Shown: piece after piece, positions 6,846-13,689 of the stretch | How positions within the stretch are numbered: the first letter of the stretch is position 1 | Layout of the letters: the number at the start of each line of letters is the position of its first letter | Assembly (NCBI GenBank): GCA_035518775.1 | Contig: DATIXH010000381.1 | Location: 1 to 13,689 of the forward strand | Length of the DNA stretch: 13,689 nt | Direction: 5' to 3' | Origin: JBGPEQ01 sp035518775 | GTDB taxonomy: Bacteria; Pseudomonadota; Alphaproteobacteria; Dongiales; Dongiaceae | The notes under the pieces: generated by a model | Told to the model about the DNA's origin: nothing | The model's input: the letters and a program-made list of their open reading frames with translations, nothing else | The model's database searches: none | Position numbers and translations under genes: made by a program

Positions 6846-8288
6846 ATGAACCTTGAGGACTATGCAGACTACGACGCGCTCGGCCTGGCGCAACTGGTGG
6901 AGCGCCGAGAAGTCAGCCCCCGCGAACTGGCGCAGACCGCGCTGAATGCCATCGAGGCGGTCAATCCGAAACTCCATGCCGTGATTGAGATCTATGCCGA
7001 CCGGATCGCCGACCTCGAGTCCAAGACTCTGGGTCATGGCCCCTTTCGCGGCGTGCCCTTTCTCATCAAGGACGTTGGGCCACACCTGAAGGGTCGCAAG
7101 ACCGAGTTCTGCAGTCGTCTTTGTCAGGGCATGGTGGGAGAGGTGGACAGCAACTTCGCCACCCTCCTCAAGGCGTCGGGTGTCAATATCCTTGGCCGGA
7201 CGAACACACCCGAATTCTCCATGGCAAGCTCCTCGGAGAACGTGCTCTACGGCAGCACCTCGACTCCCTGGAAGCTCGGCTATTCGGCCAATGGCTCGAC
7301 CGGGGGCGGCGCCGCGGCTGTTTCTGCTGGAGCGGTCCCCATGGCCCACGGCTCGGACATCGGCGGATCGATCCGAGGGCCCGCCGCTTGGTGCGGGGGC
7401 ATCGGCCTCAAGCCGTCCCGCGGGCGCATCTCATCGGGGCCCCTCTACGACGAGTGGGGCTACGGCATGGCGATGAATTTCGTCCAGACCAAGAGCATGC
7501 GCGACACCGCCGTCATGCTCGACTGCCTCGCCGTTCCGCAACCTGGGGATCCCTTCGTCATCAAGCCGGCGCCGAAGCCCTACGCCAAATTCCTGCGACC
7601 ATCGAACAGGCCGCTCAGGGTCGCCTGGTCGGCGACGCCGCTGATGGACGCACCGGTCGACCCGGAGATTGCCGCGGCCGTGAAAAGCACCGCCAAGGTC
7701 CTGGGCAAGCTTGGCCACAGGGTGAGCGAAGCGGCGCCGGAGATCGATCTTCCGGCCCTCGACCGCGCCTGCCTCGGAATCTGGTTCTTCGCCTTCGACC
7801 GGCGCCTCGACGCCTATGGGGCCAAGACCGGCCGCAAGGTCGGTCCCGAGACCGTGGAGGCGGGGACGCTCAGGTTCTACGAGTTCGCGAAGAGCGTGTC
7901 CCACGTCAACTATCTGGACGCGCTTTCCTACATGAACAGGGCGCGGCGCGCGATCGGCGGATTCTTCGCGAAGCACGACGTCTGGGTGACTCCGACCACG
8001 GCCCAGACGGGGCCGGAGCTTGGCCTCTTCAACATGGACGTGGATCTGCCGCCCGAGGAATTCATCGCCCGCGAGGAACGCGTCCAGCAGTTCATGGTCG
8101 CGTACAACGTCACGGGACAGCCGGCCATATCGCTGCCGCTGGGCATGCATTCGAGCGGTCTGCCGATCGGGGTGCAGCTGGGCGCTCGACCGGGCGAGGA
8201 CCATCTCCTGATCGAGCTGGGCGCCGCGCTCGAACGGGCCATGCCGTGGCGCGGTCGCAAGCCGCCGATCCATGTTGCTCGCAGTTGA
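6846..8288 (+). CDS. Amidase-signature family hydrolase
   Basis: The 480-residue protein has normal length for the amidase signature family (GatA, FAAH and 6-aminohexanoate-cyclic-dimer hydrolase type). The Ser-cisSer-Lys triad is recognisable as Lys75 in PFLIKDV, Ser151 in NGSTGGG and Ser175 in GSDIGGSIRGPA. The usual GGSSGG motif is GSTGGG here, which keeps the cis-Ser position but replaces its neighbour by Thr. It hydrolyses a carboxylic amide in the cytoplasm; the specific substrate cannot be read from sequence. No gatC/gatB neighbours are present, so it is unlikely to be the tRNA amidotransferase subunit. AGGGGTGGGCC just before the ATG serves as ribosome site. It is divergently paired with the dioxygenase, suggesting a joint catabolic role, which is inference. 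Confidence 0.9.
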   Translation: MNLEDYADYDALGLAQLVERREVSPRELAQTALNAIEAVNPKLHAVIEIYADRIADLESKTLGHGPFRGVPFLIKDVGPHLKGRKTEFCSRLCQGMVGEVDSNFATLLKASGVNILGRTNTPEFSMASSSENVLYGSTSTPWKLGYSANGSTGGGAAAVSAGAVPMAHGSDIGGSIRGPAAWCGGIGLKPSRGRISSGPLYDEWGYGMAMNFVQTKSMRDTAVMLDCLAVPQPGDPFVIKPAPKPYAKFLRPSNRPLRVAWSATPLMDAPVDPEIAAAVKSTAKVLGKLGHRVSEAAPEIDLPALDRACLGIWFFAFDRRLDAYGAKTGRKVGPETVEAGTLRFYEFAKSVSHVNYLDALSYMNRARRAIGGFFAKHDVWVTPTTAQTGPELGLFNMDVDLPPEEFIAREERVQQFMVAYNVTGQPAISLPLGMHSSGLPIGVQLGARPGEDHLLIELGAALERAMPWRGRKPPIHVARS

Positions 8289-8387
8289 GCCGTCGAGGCG
8301 GACGCACCGACCAGGCAAGAGGAACCTCGCGGCATGGGCTCGCCAGCACAAAGCGCGCACACGAGAAAGCTATTGCGCTGTAGACCG

Positions 8388-9965
8388 TCACGCAGCCCCG
8401 GGTTTCCACCCACGTCTTTGGCGACGCGCGCCAGGACCTGACGACCGATTCGTCAATTCTCGGTTGATGGTGCTGAGCGCCGGTTGGAGCGGCGCGAACA
8501 CGCACTTGCGCAGTTCGTCGTAGCGCGCGGCCTGCTCGCGCTGCGGCTCGACAACGTGGTCGCGGCGGTCGAGGCCGGCGAGGGCGGCGTCGAGGTCGGG
8601 CCAGAGGCCGGCGGCGACGCCGCCGAGGAGGGCGGCGCCGAGGGCGCTGGCCTCGGGTTCGTCAACGACGGTGATGGGGCGGGCGTAGACGTCGGCCTTG
8701 ATCTGCATGAACAGCGCGTTGCGGGAATTGCCGCCGATGGCGCGGATCTCGTTTGGCGCGGCGATGCCCGGGAGGGCGGCCATGGCCTCGAGCATCAGGC
8801 GCATCTGGAGCGCGAGGCCTTCCAGCACGGCGCGGTAGAGGGCGGCGCGCCCGACGTGGGCGGTGAGGCCGATGAAGGCGCCGCGCGAGGCCGTGTCGGG
8901 ATCGGGCGGCGGGCCGTAGACGAGGTGCGGGAGGAAGACCACGCCCTGGCTGCCCGGTTCGATCGCGCTCGCTTCGGCGATGAGCGACTCGTGCGGCGGG
9001 TTGCCGGCGAGGGCGCGGAACCACTCGATGGCGCCGCCGCAGCTGTTGTTGGTGCCGCCGAGATAGGCGAGCGCGCGGTGGGTGGCGATGGCGCCCTGGA
9101 TGAAGCCGTGGCGCTTGACGGCGGGGTCGCGCTGGGGCGCTTCGGTGACGAGCAGGGCGGCCTCGGCCGTGCCCATGCTGTCGAGCATCAGGCCGGGCTT
9201 CACGACGCCGGCGCCGTAGGAGCCGCAGACATGGTCGTGGCCGCCGGCGGCGACGATGGGGCGGCCGGCGAGGCCGGTCTCGGCGAGGATCTCCGGGCGC
9301 ACGGGGCCGAGCGCCGCACCGCTGGCGGCGAGCGGGGCGAGGATGGCGGGCGTGAGATCGACGAGGGCGAGCAGCTCCTCGGACCATGCCCGGCGGTGGA
9401 TGTCGAAATAGAAGGTGCGCGAGGCGAGGGTGTGGTCGGTGGCGGAAACGCCGCTGAGGCGGAAGGCGATCCAGTCGGCCATGGTGTGGATGCGGCGGGC
9501 GCGGGCGACGGCATCGGGCCAGTGCCGGCGCATCCAGGCGAGCTTGCAGAGGGTCAGAGTGGGGTCGAGGGCGAGGCCGGTGAGCTGGAAGAGGCGGTCG
9601 GCGCCGATCCTGTCGGCGAGGGCGCGGGCGGCGTCCTCGGTGCGGCGGTCGTGCCAGACGATGGAGGGCGCGAGCGAGCGGTCCTGCTCGTCGAGCAGCA
9701 CGCAGCTCTCGCCGAGGCTGGCGACGGCCATGCCGGCGACCGGGCGGCCGGCGAGGGCGCGGGCGGTCTCGGCGAGGCAGGCGAGGACGATCGTGAACAG
9801 GGAATCGGGGTCATACTCGCCGCGGCCGCCCTCGAGCATGCGCACCGGCGTTGGGCGCGTGGCCTGCGCGATCTTGCGGCCGCGCGTGTCGAAGGCGCTG
9901 GCGCGGATCGACTGGGTACCGACGTCGATGCCGATGAGGAGGGGCGAGTCGGAGCGATCGGTCAT
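8388..9965 (-). CDS. FGGY-family carbohydrate kinase
   Basis: The 525-residue protein carries the FGGY kinase layout. The N-terminal phosphate loop GIDVGTQSIRASAFD spans 12-26. The catalytic base region GGHDHVCGSYGAG has Asp244 aligned with the catalytic Asp of xylulokinase. The C-terminal adenosine site is IGGNSRNALF followed by EASALGAALLG. It phosphorylates a sugar, polyol or related compound with ATP in the cytoplasm. It is the last gene of a minus-strand operon with an LsrF-like aldolase and an RbsC/RbsA-type importer, so it likely acts on the imported compound. An LsrK-like role is possible, but the sequence also resembles generic xylulokinase and FGGY kinases. The last 25 residues are Arg/Gly-rich and beyond the usual end. 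The 251-base gap before its start holds a nested palindromic element. Confidence 0.9.
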   Translation of the reverse strand: MTDRSDSPLLIGIDVGTQSIRASAFDTRGRKIAQATRPTPVRMLEGGRGEYDPDSLFTIVLACLAETARALAGRPVAGMAVASLGESCVLLDEQDRSLAPSIVWHDRRTEDAARALADRIGADRLFQLTGLALDPTLTLCKLAWMRRHWPDAVARARRIHTMADWIAFRLSGVSATDHTLASRTFYFDIHRRAWSEELLALVDLTPAILAPLAASGAALGPVRPEILAETGLAGRPIVAAGGHDHVCGSYGAGVVKPGLMLDSMGTAEAALLVTEAPQRDPAVKRHGFIQGAIATHRALAYLGGTNNSCGGAIEWFRALAGNPPHESLIAEASAIEPGSQGVVFLPHLVYGPPPDPDTASRGAFIGLTAHVGRAALYRAVLEGLALQMRLMLEAMAALPGIAAPNEIRAIGGNSRNALFMQIKADVYARPITVVDEPEASALGAALLGGVAAGLWPDLDAALAGLDRRDHVVEPQREQAARYDELRKCVFAPLQPALSTINRELTNRSSGPGARRQRRGWKPGAA

Positions 9966-9994
9966 CGGGCGTGTCCATCCCTACCGAAGATGAC

Positions 9995-10172
9995 TCACGC
10001 GGAGGCGCGGAGACGCGGAGGAGACTGGCATGACGGCCGTGCGTCCTTCGACAAGCTCAGGATGAGGAGAAATCTTGGTGGCACAAGAGCTTCCCTCATC
10101 CTGAGCTTGTCGAAGGACGCAGGCTGCCGATCCCATGTGCGATAACCTCCGCGTCTCCGCGCCTCCGCGTGA
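9995..10172. repeat. Outer 27-bp perfect inverted repeat
   Basis: Bases 9995-10021 (beginning tcacgcggaggcgcgg) are the exact reverse complement of 10146-10172. The arms enclose a complete second palindromic element at 10040-10121, so the 178-base segment can fold as a long interrupted hairpin. It lies between the aldolase stop and the kinase start and would be transcribed with them. Arms rich in GCGGAG/CTCCGC repeats suggest a dispersed repeat family different from the inner one. Confidence 0.85.
10040..10121. repeat. REP-like hairpin element, copy 1
   Basis: A perfect 28-bp inverted repeat: arm 10040-10067 contains ccttcgacaagctcaggatg, its complement is 10094-10121, and the loop is 26 bases. 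The arms and parts of the loop (AAATCTT, TGGCACAA) recur at 13138-13220. This CCTTCGACA(A/G)GCTCAGGATGAGG family is known as an abundant intergenic palindrome in alphaproteobacterial genomes. There is no U-tract to suggest a terminator. Confidence 0.88.
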
Positions 10173-10216
10173 ATTGAACAATCGGCGACGACGGGCACGG
10201 GGCTGCTGATCGAAGC

Positions 10217-11005
10217 TCAGTTTCGCAACGCGCCGATCTGCATGGCTTCGTCGACGCCCTTGCCGTCGCGGATGATGGCGCCGAGGGCGCGCACCACGGC
10301 GGCGGGGTCGGGGGCCTGCCAGATGTTGCGGCCGAAGACGACGCCGCGGCCGCCGGCCTCGACCGAGCCGTGCACGACTTCCAGCGCGGCGCGGATCGTG
10401 TCCATCTTCACGCCGCCGGCGATGAAGACGGGAGCCGGGCAGGCGGCCGTCACCTTGCGGAAGCTGGCGGCGGAGCCGGTGTAGTAGGTCTTCACGATGT
10501 CGGCGCCGTGCTCGAAGGCGATGCGACAGGCGCCGGCCATGGCGTCGGCGTCGAGCGGGTTGGGCACGCGCTCGGACGGGCAGGGCAGGGCCTCCACCAT
10601 GACAGGCAGGCCGTCGGCGATGCAGTCGCCGGCGACGCGGGCGACGATCTCGAGGGTGCGCAGCTCCACCTTGCTGCCGATGAAGGCCATGAGGCAGACG
10701 CCGTCGACGCCGAGGCGGCGGGCGTCCTCGACCGTGTGCAGCAGGCTCCACTCGCTGTAGCGCAGCCAGTCCTCGCGGTAGGAGGTGGGGCCGCCGTCGA
10801 GGCGGAGATAGACCGGCAGGCGGCCCACCAGCCTGTCGCGGAAGCGCTTGATCACGCCGTAGGAGGTCATGATGGCGTCGGCGCCGGCGCCGATGACGCG
10901 GTCGAGCACGGCGCCGGGATCCTCCAGGCCGGCGATGGCGCCGAAGGCGCGCGCGTGGTCCATCGCGATGACGACGCCGCGGTCGCCGAGGGTGAGCCGT
11001 GCCAT
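10217..11005 (-). CDS. LsrF/FbaB-type class I aldolase
   Basis: The 262-residue barrel protein belongs to the DeoC/FbaB/LsrF family. Lys172 in ADIVKTYY is placed as the Schiff-base lysine. The segments APVFIAGGVK (191-200) and GRNIWQ (225-230) match the phosphate-binding part of LsrF, where the latter reads GRNIFQ. MDHA near residue 15 matches the first strand. LsrF itself is a thiolase acting on phosphorylated AI-2 product, while other members cleave fructose-1,6-bisphosphate or related ketose phosphates. The protein is shorter than E. coli LsrF (about 290). With the FGGY kinase downstream and importer genes upstream it would cleave the phosphorylated imported compound. The reaction is inferred from context, not visible in sequence. 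AAGGAACGGACGG precedes the ATG. Confidence 0.87.
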   Translation of the reverse strand: MARLTLGDRGVVIAMDHARAFGAIAGLEDPGAVLDRVIGAGADAIMTSYGVIKRFRDRLVGRLPVYLRLDGGPTSYREDWLRYSEWSLLHTVEDARRLGVDGVCLMAFIGSKVELRTLEIVARVAGDCIADGLPVMVEALPCPSERVPNPLDADAMAGACRIAFEHGADIVKTYYTGSAASFRKVTAACPAPVFIAGGVKMDTIRAALEVVHGSVEAGGRGVVFGRNIWQAPDPAAVVRALGAIIRDGKGVDEAMQIGALRN

Positions 11006-11053
11006 GATCCGTCCGTTCCTTGTGGTGGGCCGAGGCCCGCAGCTATAGCGGCG

Positions 11054-12079
11054 TCAGAACGAGCCTGTCCAGCGGCGGAAGATCTGCCGCTTCAGGCCGG
11101 GCCAGGTCCAGCGGCGCAGCGGCGAGGTGCTAAAGGCGCGGAAGGCGCCGAGCGGGCCGAGGCGGCGCTGCGCGTGCCAGCAGACCTTCACCCAGTAGGT
11201 GCCGAGGACTTCGGAGAACACGGGCTCGGGATAGGCGTGGGTGCGGGCGTTGGCGGCCTGCAGGCCGCGCAGCCAGGACTCGGCCCAGGCGACGAAGGCG
11301 GGGTCGGGCGTGAAGCCCTCCTTGCGCATGCGGCGCAGGAGGAAATGGCGGTCGAGGTCGGCATCGGTGAAGGCGATGCCGAGCTCGCTGAGCTGCAGGC
11401 CGTAGACGGCGCCGCGCTCGGCCCGGCGCTGCTCGGGATCGGCGGCGGCGCCGGCGGTGCGATGGCGGGTCAGCAGGACCTCCGGCAGGTTGGCGAGCTT
11501 GTGATGCGCGGCGATGCGGGTCCAGAGATCGAACTCGCCGCCGCCCTCGCGCGCGGCGGCCGCGACATGCTCGCGCAGTACGGCGGTGCGGGCGACGGCG
11601 GCGACGTGCTCGATGCCCGAGCGGAACAGGCGGCGCGCGGCCACCTCGTCGGCCGCCACCGGCTTGCGCTTGATGCGCTTGCGGCGGCCGGATGGGTCGA
11701 TCCAGTCGACCCAGGCGCTGACCGCCGCGTGATCGGGATGGGCCTCGAGGAACGCGAGCTGGCGTGCCAGCCGCTCCGGATGCGCGACGCCGTCGGGGGG
11801 CATGAGCGCGAAATACCGGCCGCGCGCGAGGCCGACGGCTTCGGCGAGCGTGGCGGCGGCACCGATCGGGTGGTCGTGGCGCAAGAGACGGATGCGCGGA
11901 TCGGAGAATGTCCGGATGAGCGTGTGCGTTCCGTCGTCAGCGCCGTCGTCGATGAGCAGGAACTCGAGAGCGCCGCGAGTCTGGCTCAGGATGCTGTCGA
12001 CGGCACCGGCGAGGTACGGCGCCGCGCCCGACACCGGCAGAAAGACCGTGATGTCGGAGACGTTCTCCGTGGCCGTCAA
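11054..12079 (-). CDS. Family 2 (GT-A) glycosyltransferase
   Basis: The 341-residue protein opens with the GT2 nucleotide-binding pattern: TVFLPVSGAAPYL at 11-23, VDSILSQTRG at 27-36, then the first acidic motif IDDGADDGT at 43-51. The usual metal-binding DADD is replaced by MPPDG (93-97), followed by the typical HPERLARQLAFLE. It would transfer a sugar from a nucleotide donor, but the degenerate motif leaves activity open. No membrane segment is seen. The frame starts at TTG 12077-12079, one base after the permease stop, with GGAATAGG just upstream, so translation is probably coupled. No nearby ATG would keep the first strand. Presence within a sugar import/kinase operon is unusual. Confidence 0.85.
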   Translation of the reverse strand: MTATENVSDITVFLPVSGAAPYLAGAVDSILSQTRGALEFLLIDDGADDGTHTLIRTFSDPRIRLLRHDHPIGAAATLAEAVGLARGRYFALMPPDGVAHPERLARQLAFLEAHPDHAAVSAWVDWIDPSGRRKRIKRKPVAADEVAARRLFRSGIEHVAAVARTAVLREHVAAAAREGGGEFDLWTRIAAHHKLANLPEVLLTRHRTAGAAADPEQRRAERGAVYGLQLSELGIAFTDADLDRHFLLRRMRKEGFTPDPAFVAWAESWLRGLQAANARTHAYPEPVFSEVLGTYWVKVCWHAQRRLGPLGAFRAFSTSPLRRWTWPGLKRQIFRRWTGSF

Positions 12080-12080
12080 C

Positions 12081-13085
12081 CTATTCCGCCGCGCGTTCGA
12101 TCGCGGAGGCGGCCTGGCCCGGGGCCGGCTTGGCGCTGCGGCGCCACTGGCGGTAGCGCACCAGCTGCTGGTCGGCGAGCACGCCGATCAGGATCACGCC
12201 GCCCATGACCGCGAAGTTGAGCGAGCTGGGGATGCCCAGCAGGTTCACGAGGTTCTGCAGCACCTGCAGCAGGATGGTGCCGAGCACGACGCCGAGGATC
12301 GAGCCCTCGCCGCCGCGCAGCGAGCAGCCGCCGAGCACGGCGGCGGCGATGGCGTAGAGCTCGTAGAAGCTGCCGTGCGAGGCCGGCGAGATCGAGCGCG
12401 TGTACATGGCGATGAAGACGGCGGCGAGGGCCGTGAGGCCGCAGCAGATCACATAGGCCGAGACGATGATGCGGCGGGTGCGGATGCCGGAGTAGCGCGC
12501 CGCCTCCTCGTTCTTGCCGACCGCGAAGAGGTAGCGGCCGAAGATCGAGCGGTGCAGAACCACCGCGAGGATGAGCGCGATGACGACGAAGGCGATCAGG
12601 CTGTGGGGAATGCCTTCGGTGCGGCCGGCCATCAGCCACTCCAGGGTCGGGAAGTTCTGGCCGAAGGCGAAGCCGGCGGTGGCATCCCCGGTCGTGTAGC
12701 GGGCGACGCCGCGATAGATCAGCAGGCCGCAGAGAGTCACCACGAACGGCTGCAGCCGCATGCGCGTGATAAGGAAGCCGTGCACCGCACCCATCAGCAC
12801 GCCGATGCCGATCACGATCGGAAGCGCCAATTCCCAAGGCACGCCGAAGCTGCCGATGAGCAGGATGAAAATCACGCCGAGCAGCGCGATGATGGAGCCG
12901 ACCGACAGCTCGATGCCGCCGGTGATGATGACGAAAGCCTGGGCCAGCGAGAACAGGCCGAAGAGCCCGACCTGGTTGGCGGTGTTGGAGAGGTTGATTG
13001 GCAACAGGAAGCGCGGATTGAGGAACGCGACGACGGCGCTGACGACGAGGATGAGGAGGAAGAGGCCGAGATCTTTCTTGAACAT
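12081..13085 (-). CDS. RbsC-type sugar ABC transporter permease
   Basis: The protein (334 residues from the ATG at 13085) is a hydrophobic multi-spanning permease of the ribose/xylose/AI-2 type (BPD_transp_2). Motifs seen are GGIELSVGS near 60, LQPFVVTL near 114, and YAIAAAVLGGCSLRGGEGS near 245, the latter being the family's conserved loop that contacts the ATPase. It forms the membrane channel with the adjacent ATPase. A TTG nine bases upstream (13094) gives a longer form, but the ATG is preferred because a GAG lies about ten bases upstream of it. Only one permease is present in the window, whereas lsr operons carry two. The Arg/Ala-rich C-terminus is cytoplasmic. No periplasmic binding protein gene is visible here. 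Confidence 0.93.
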   Translation of the reverse strand: MFKKDLGLFLLILVVSAVVAFLNPRFLLPINLSNTANQVGLFGLFSLAQAFVIITGGIELSVGSIIALLGVIFILLIGSFGVPWELALPIVIGIGVLMGAVHGFLITRMRLQPFVVTLCGLLIYRGVARYTTGDATAGFAFGQNFPTLEWLMAGRTEGIPHSLIAFVVIALILAVVLHRSIFGRYLFAVGKNEEAARYSGIRTRRIIVSAYVICCGLTALAAVFIAMYTRSISPASHGSFYELYAIAAAVLGGCSLRGGEGSILGVVLGTILLQVLQNLVNLLGIPSSLNFAVMGGVILIGVLADQQLVRYRQWRRSAKPAPGQAASAIERAAE

Positions 13086-13137
13086 GGCGGTCAAACTCGG
13101 TTGCGAAGGACCGGAACCATTCGTTGCAGGACCACTC

Positions 13138-13220
13138 TGCGTCCTTCGACAGGCTCAGGATGAGGTAAAATCTTCATGGCACAAAGAAAAAACCTCATCC
13201 TGAGCCTGTCGAAGGACGCA
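13138..13220. repeat. REP-like hairpin element, copy 2
   Basis: A perfect 29-bp inverted repeat: arm 13138-13166 pairs with 13192-13220 around a 25-base loop. Over the shared 28 positions its arm differs from copy 1 at a single base (gacaggctc versus gacaagctc), with the matching change in the opposite arm. It lies between the ATPase and the permease, within their presumed transcript. Just beyond the arm both copies share gccgatccca. Confidence 0.88.
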
Positions 13221-13260
13221 CTGCGCCGATCCCAGTCCCTTCGCCGAGGGGACATCGCTG

Positions 13261-13689
13261 CTACGCCACCTGCAGGCGGTTGCCCACCGCCAACTGGAGA
13301 ATGTTCTGCTCGCTGAAGCGGCTGCGCTCGAGGAAGCCGCTGATGGCGCCTTCGCACATCACGGCGACCCGGTCGCTGACGCCGATCACCTCTTCCATGT
13401 CGCTGGAGATCATGAGGATGGCGACGCCGCTGTCGGCGAGTTCGCGCATCAGCGTGTAGATCTCATTCTTGGCGCCGACGTCGATGCCGCGGGTCGGCTC
13501 GTCGAAGATCATGACCGCGGGTTTCATCGACAGCCACTTGGCCAACACCACCTTCTGCTGGTTGCCGCCCGACAGGGTGCCGACCAGGGTATCGATCGAG
13601 GCCGTGCGGATGTCGAGCGCGGTGCGGCGTTCGCCGGCGTTGCGACGCTCGGCGGTGCGACGGATCAGCAGGCCCTGGGCGAAGGACAT
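13261..13689 (-). CDS. Sugar ABC transporter ATP-binding protein (C-terminal part, runs off window)
   Basis: The visible 142 residues are the end of a double-domain sugar ATPase (RbsA/MglA/XylG type, usually about 500 residues). The second-domain signature LSGGNQQK lies at 39-46, Walker B with the catalytic Glu in VMIFDEPTRGIDVG at 59-72, and the degenerate switch ISSDMEEV at 94-101, as normal for this family. The ATG at the window edge is internal by comparison with the family, so the real start is beyond base 13689. It energises uptake through the permease encoded 175 bases downstream. The gap is filled by a hairpin element. Confidence 0.92.
   Translation of the reverse strand: MSFAQGLLIRRTAERRNAGERRTALDIRTASIDTLVGTLSGGNQQKVVLAKWLSMKPAVMIFDEPTRGIDVGAKNEIYTLMRELADSGVAILMISSDMEEVIGVSDRVAVMCEGAISGFLERSRFSEQNILQLAVGNRLQVA

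Noticed and set aside
8289..8387. Bidirectional terminator between the convergent amidase and kinase genes
   Set aside because: No stem-loop with a U-tract could be found by eye in the 99 bases.
8484..10145. 553-codon open frame on the plus strand
   Set aside because: It is antisense to the FGGY kinase, is dominated by Gly/Ala/Glu/Val repeats, and has no recognisable domain. It is a by-product of third-position GC bias.
10370..12208. 612-codon open frame on the plus strand
   Set aside because: Antisense to the aldolase and glycosyltransferase genes, low-complexity composition and no motif. The opposite strand carries clear families.
11802..13163. 453-codon open frame on the plus strand ending in Glu/Asp-rich sequence
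   Set aside because: The acidic, His/Asp-rich composition is the mirror of a hydrophobic permease read antisense.

Overview
This is a GC-rich stretch that reads as alphaproteobacterial chromosome. The evidence is a GAAC-N7-GAAC LexA-type box, a cytosolic GAF/HisKA_2 histidine kinase, copies of a CCTTCGACA(A/G)GCTC palindromic repeat family, and strong GC bias at third positions. Genus cannot be fixed from the sequence alone.

Left block (1-3756, all minus strand). An HGGxSTG small Cys-rich protein is preceded by a good sigma70 promoter whose -10 overlaps a perfect alphaproteobacterial LexA box. It is followed by a DUF2461/TIGR02453 protein and two tandem paralogues of the trimethylamine dehydrogenase (TMADH)-like FMN/4Fe-4S oxidoreductase family. 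The second paralogue runs off the window at base 1, and the two paralogues overlap by one base (TGATG). The 3' part of the HGGxSTG frame runs through a repeat element made of two hairpins bracketed by 23-nt direct repeats.

Middle block (3757-8288). A nearly 690-bp spacer without a convincing gene leads to an orphan soluble GAF-HisKA_2-HATPase sensor kinase on the plus strand. Then come a fragment of a class III nucleotide cyclase (minus), a 2-oxoglutarate/Fe(II) dioxygenase (minus), and a divergently transcribed amidase-signature hydrolase (plus).

Right block (8388-13689, all minus strand). Transcription order is: sugar ABC ATPase (C-terminal part only), RbsC-type permease, family 2 glycosyltransferase, LsrF/FbaB-type class I aldolase, FGGY kinase. 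ATPase, permease, aldolase and kinase together resemble the import, phosphorylation and cleavage logic of lsr (AI-2) or pentose/polyol operons. The glycosyltransferase is the unexpected member; it starts at a TTG one base after the permease stop. Two intercistronic gaps of this operon each carry a copy of the same long hairpin element, with a compensated base-pair change between copies. One copy is nested inside a second, unrelated 27-bp inverted repeat.

The points most worth following up are the SOS-type control region in front of the HGGxSTG gene, the altered substrate bowl of the TMADH-like enzyme, the covarying and nested intercistronic hairpins, and the mixed lsr-like/glycosyltransferase operon. 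Family assignments rest on motifs read by eye and not on database searches.
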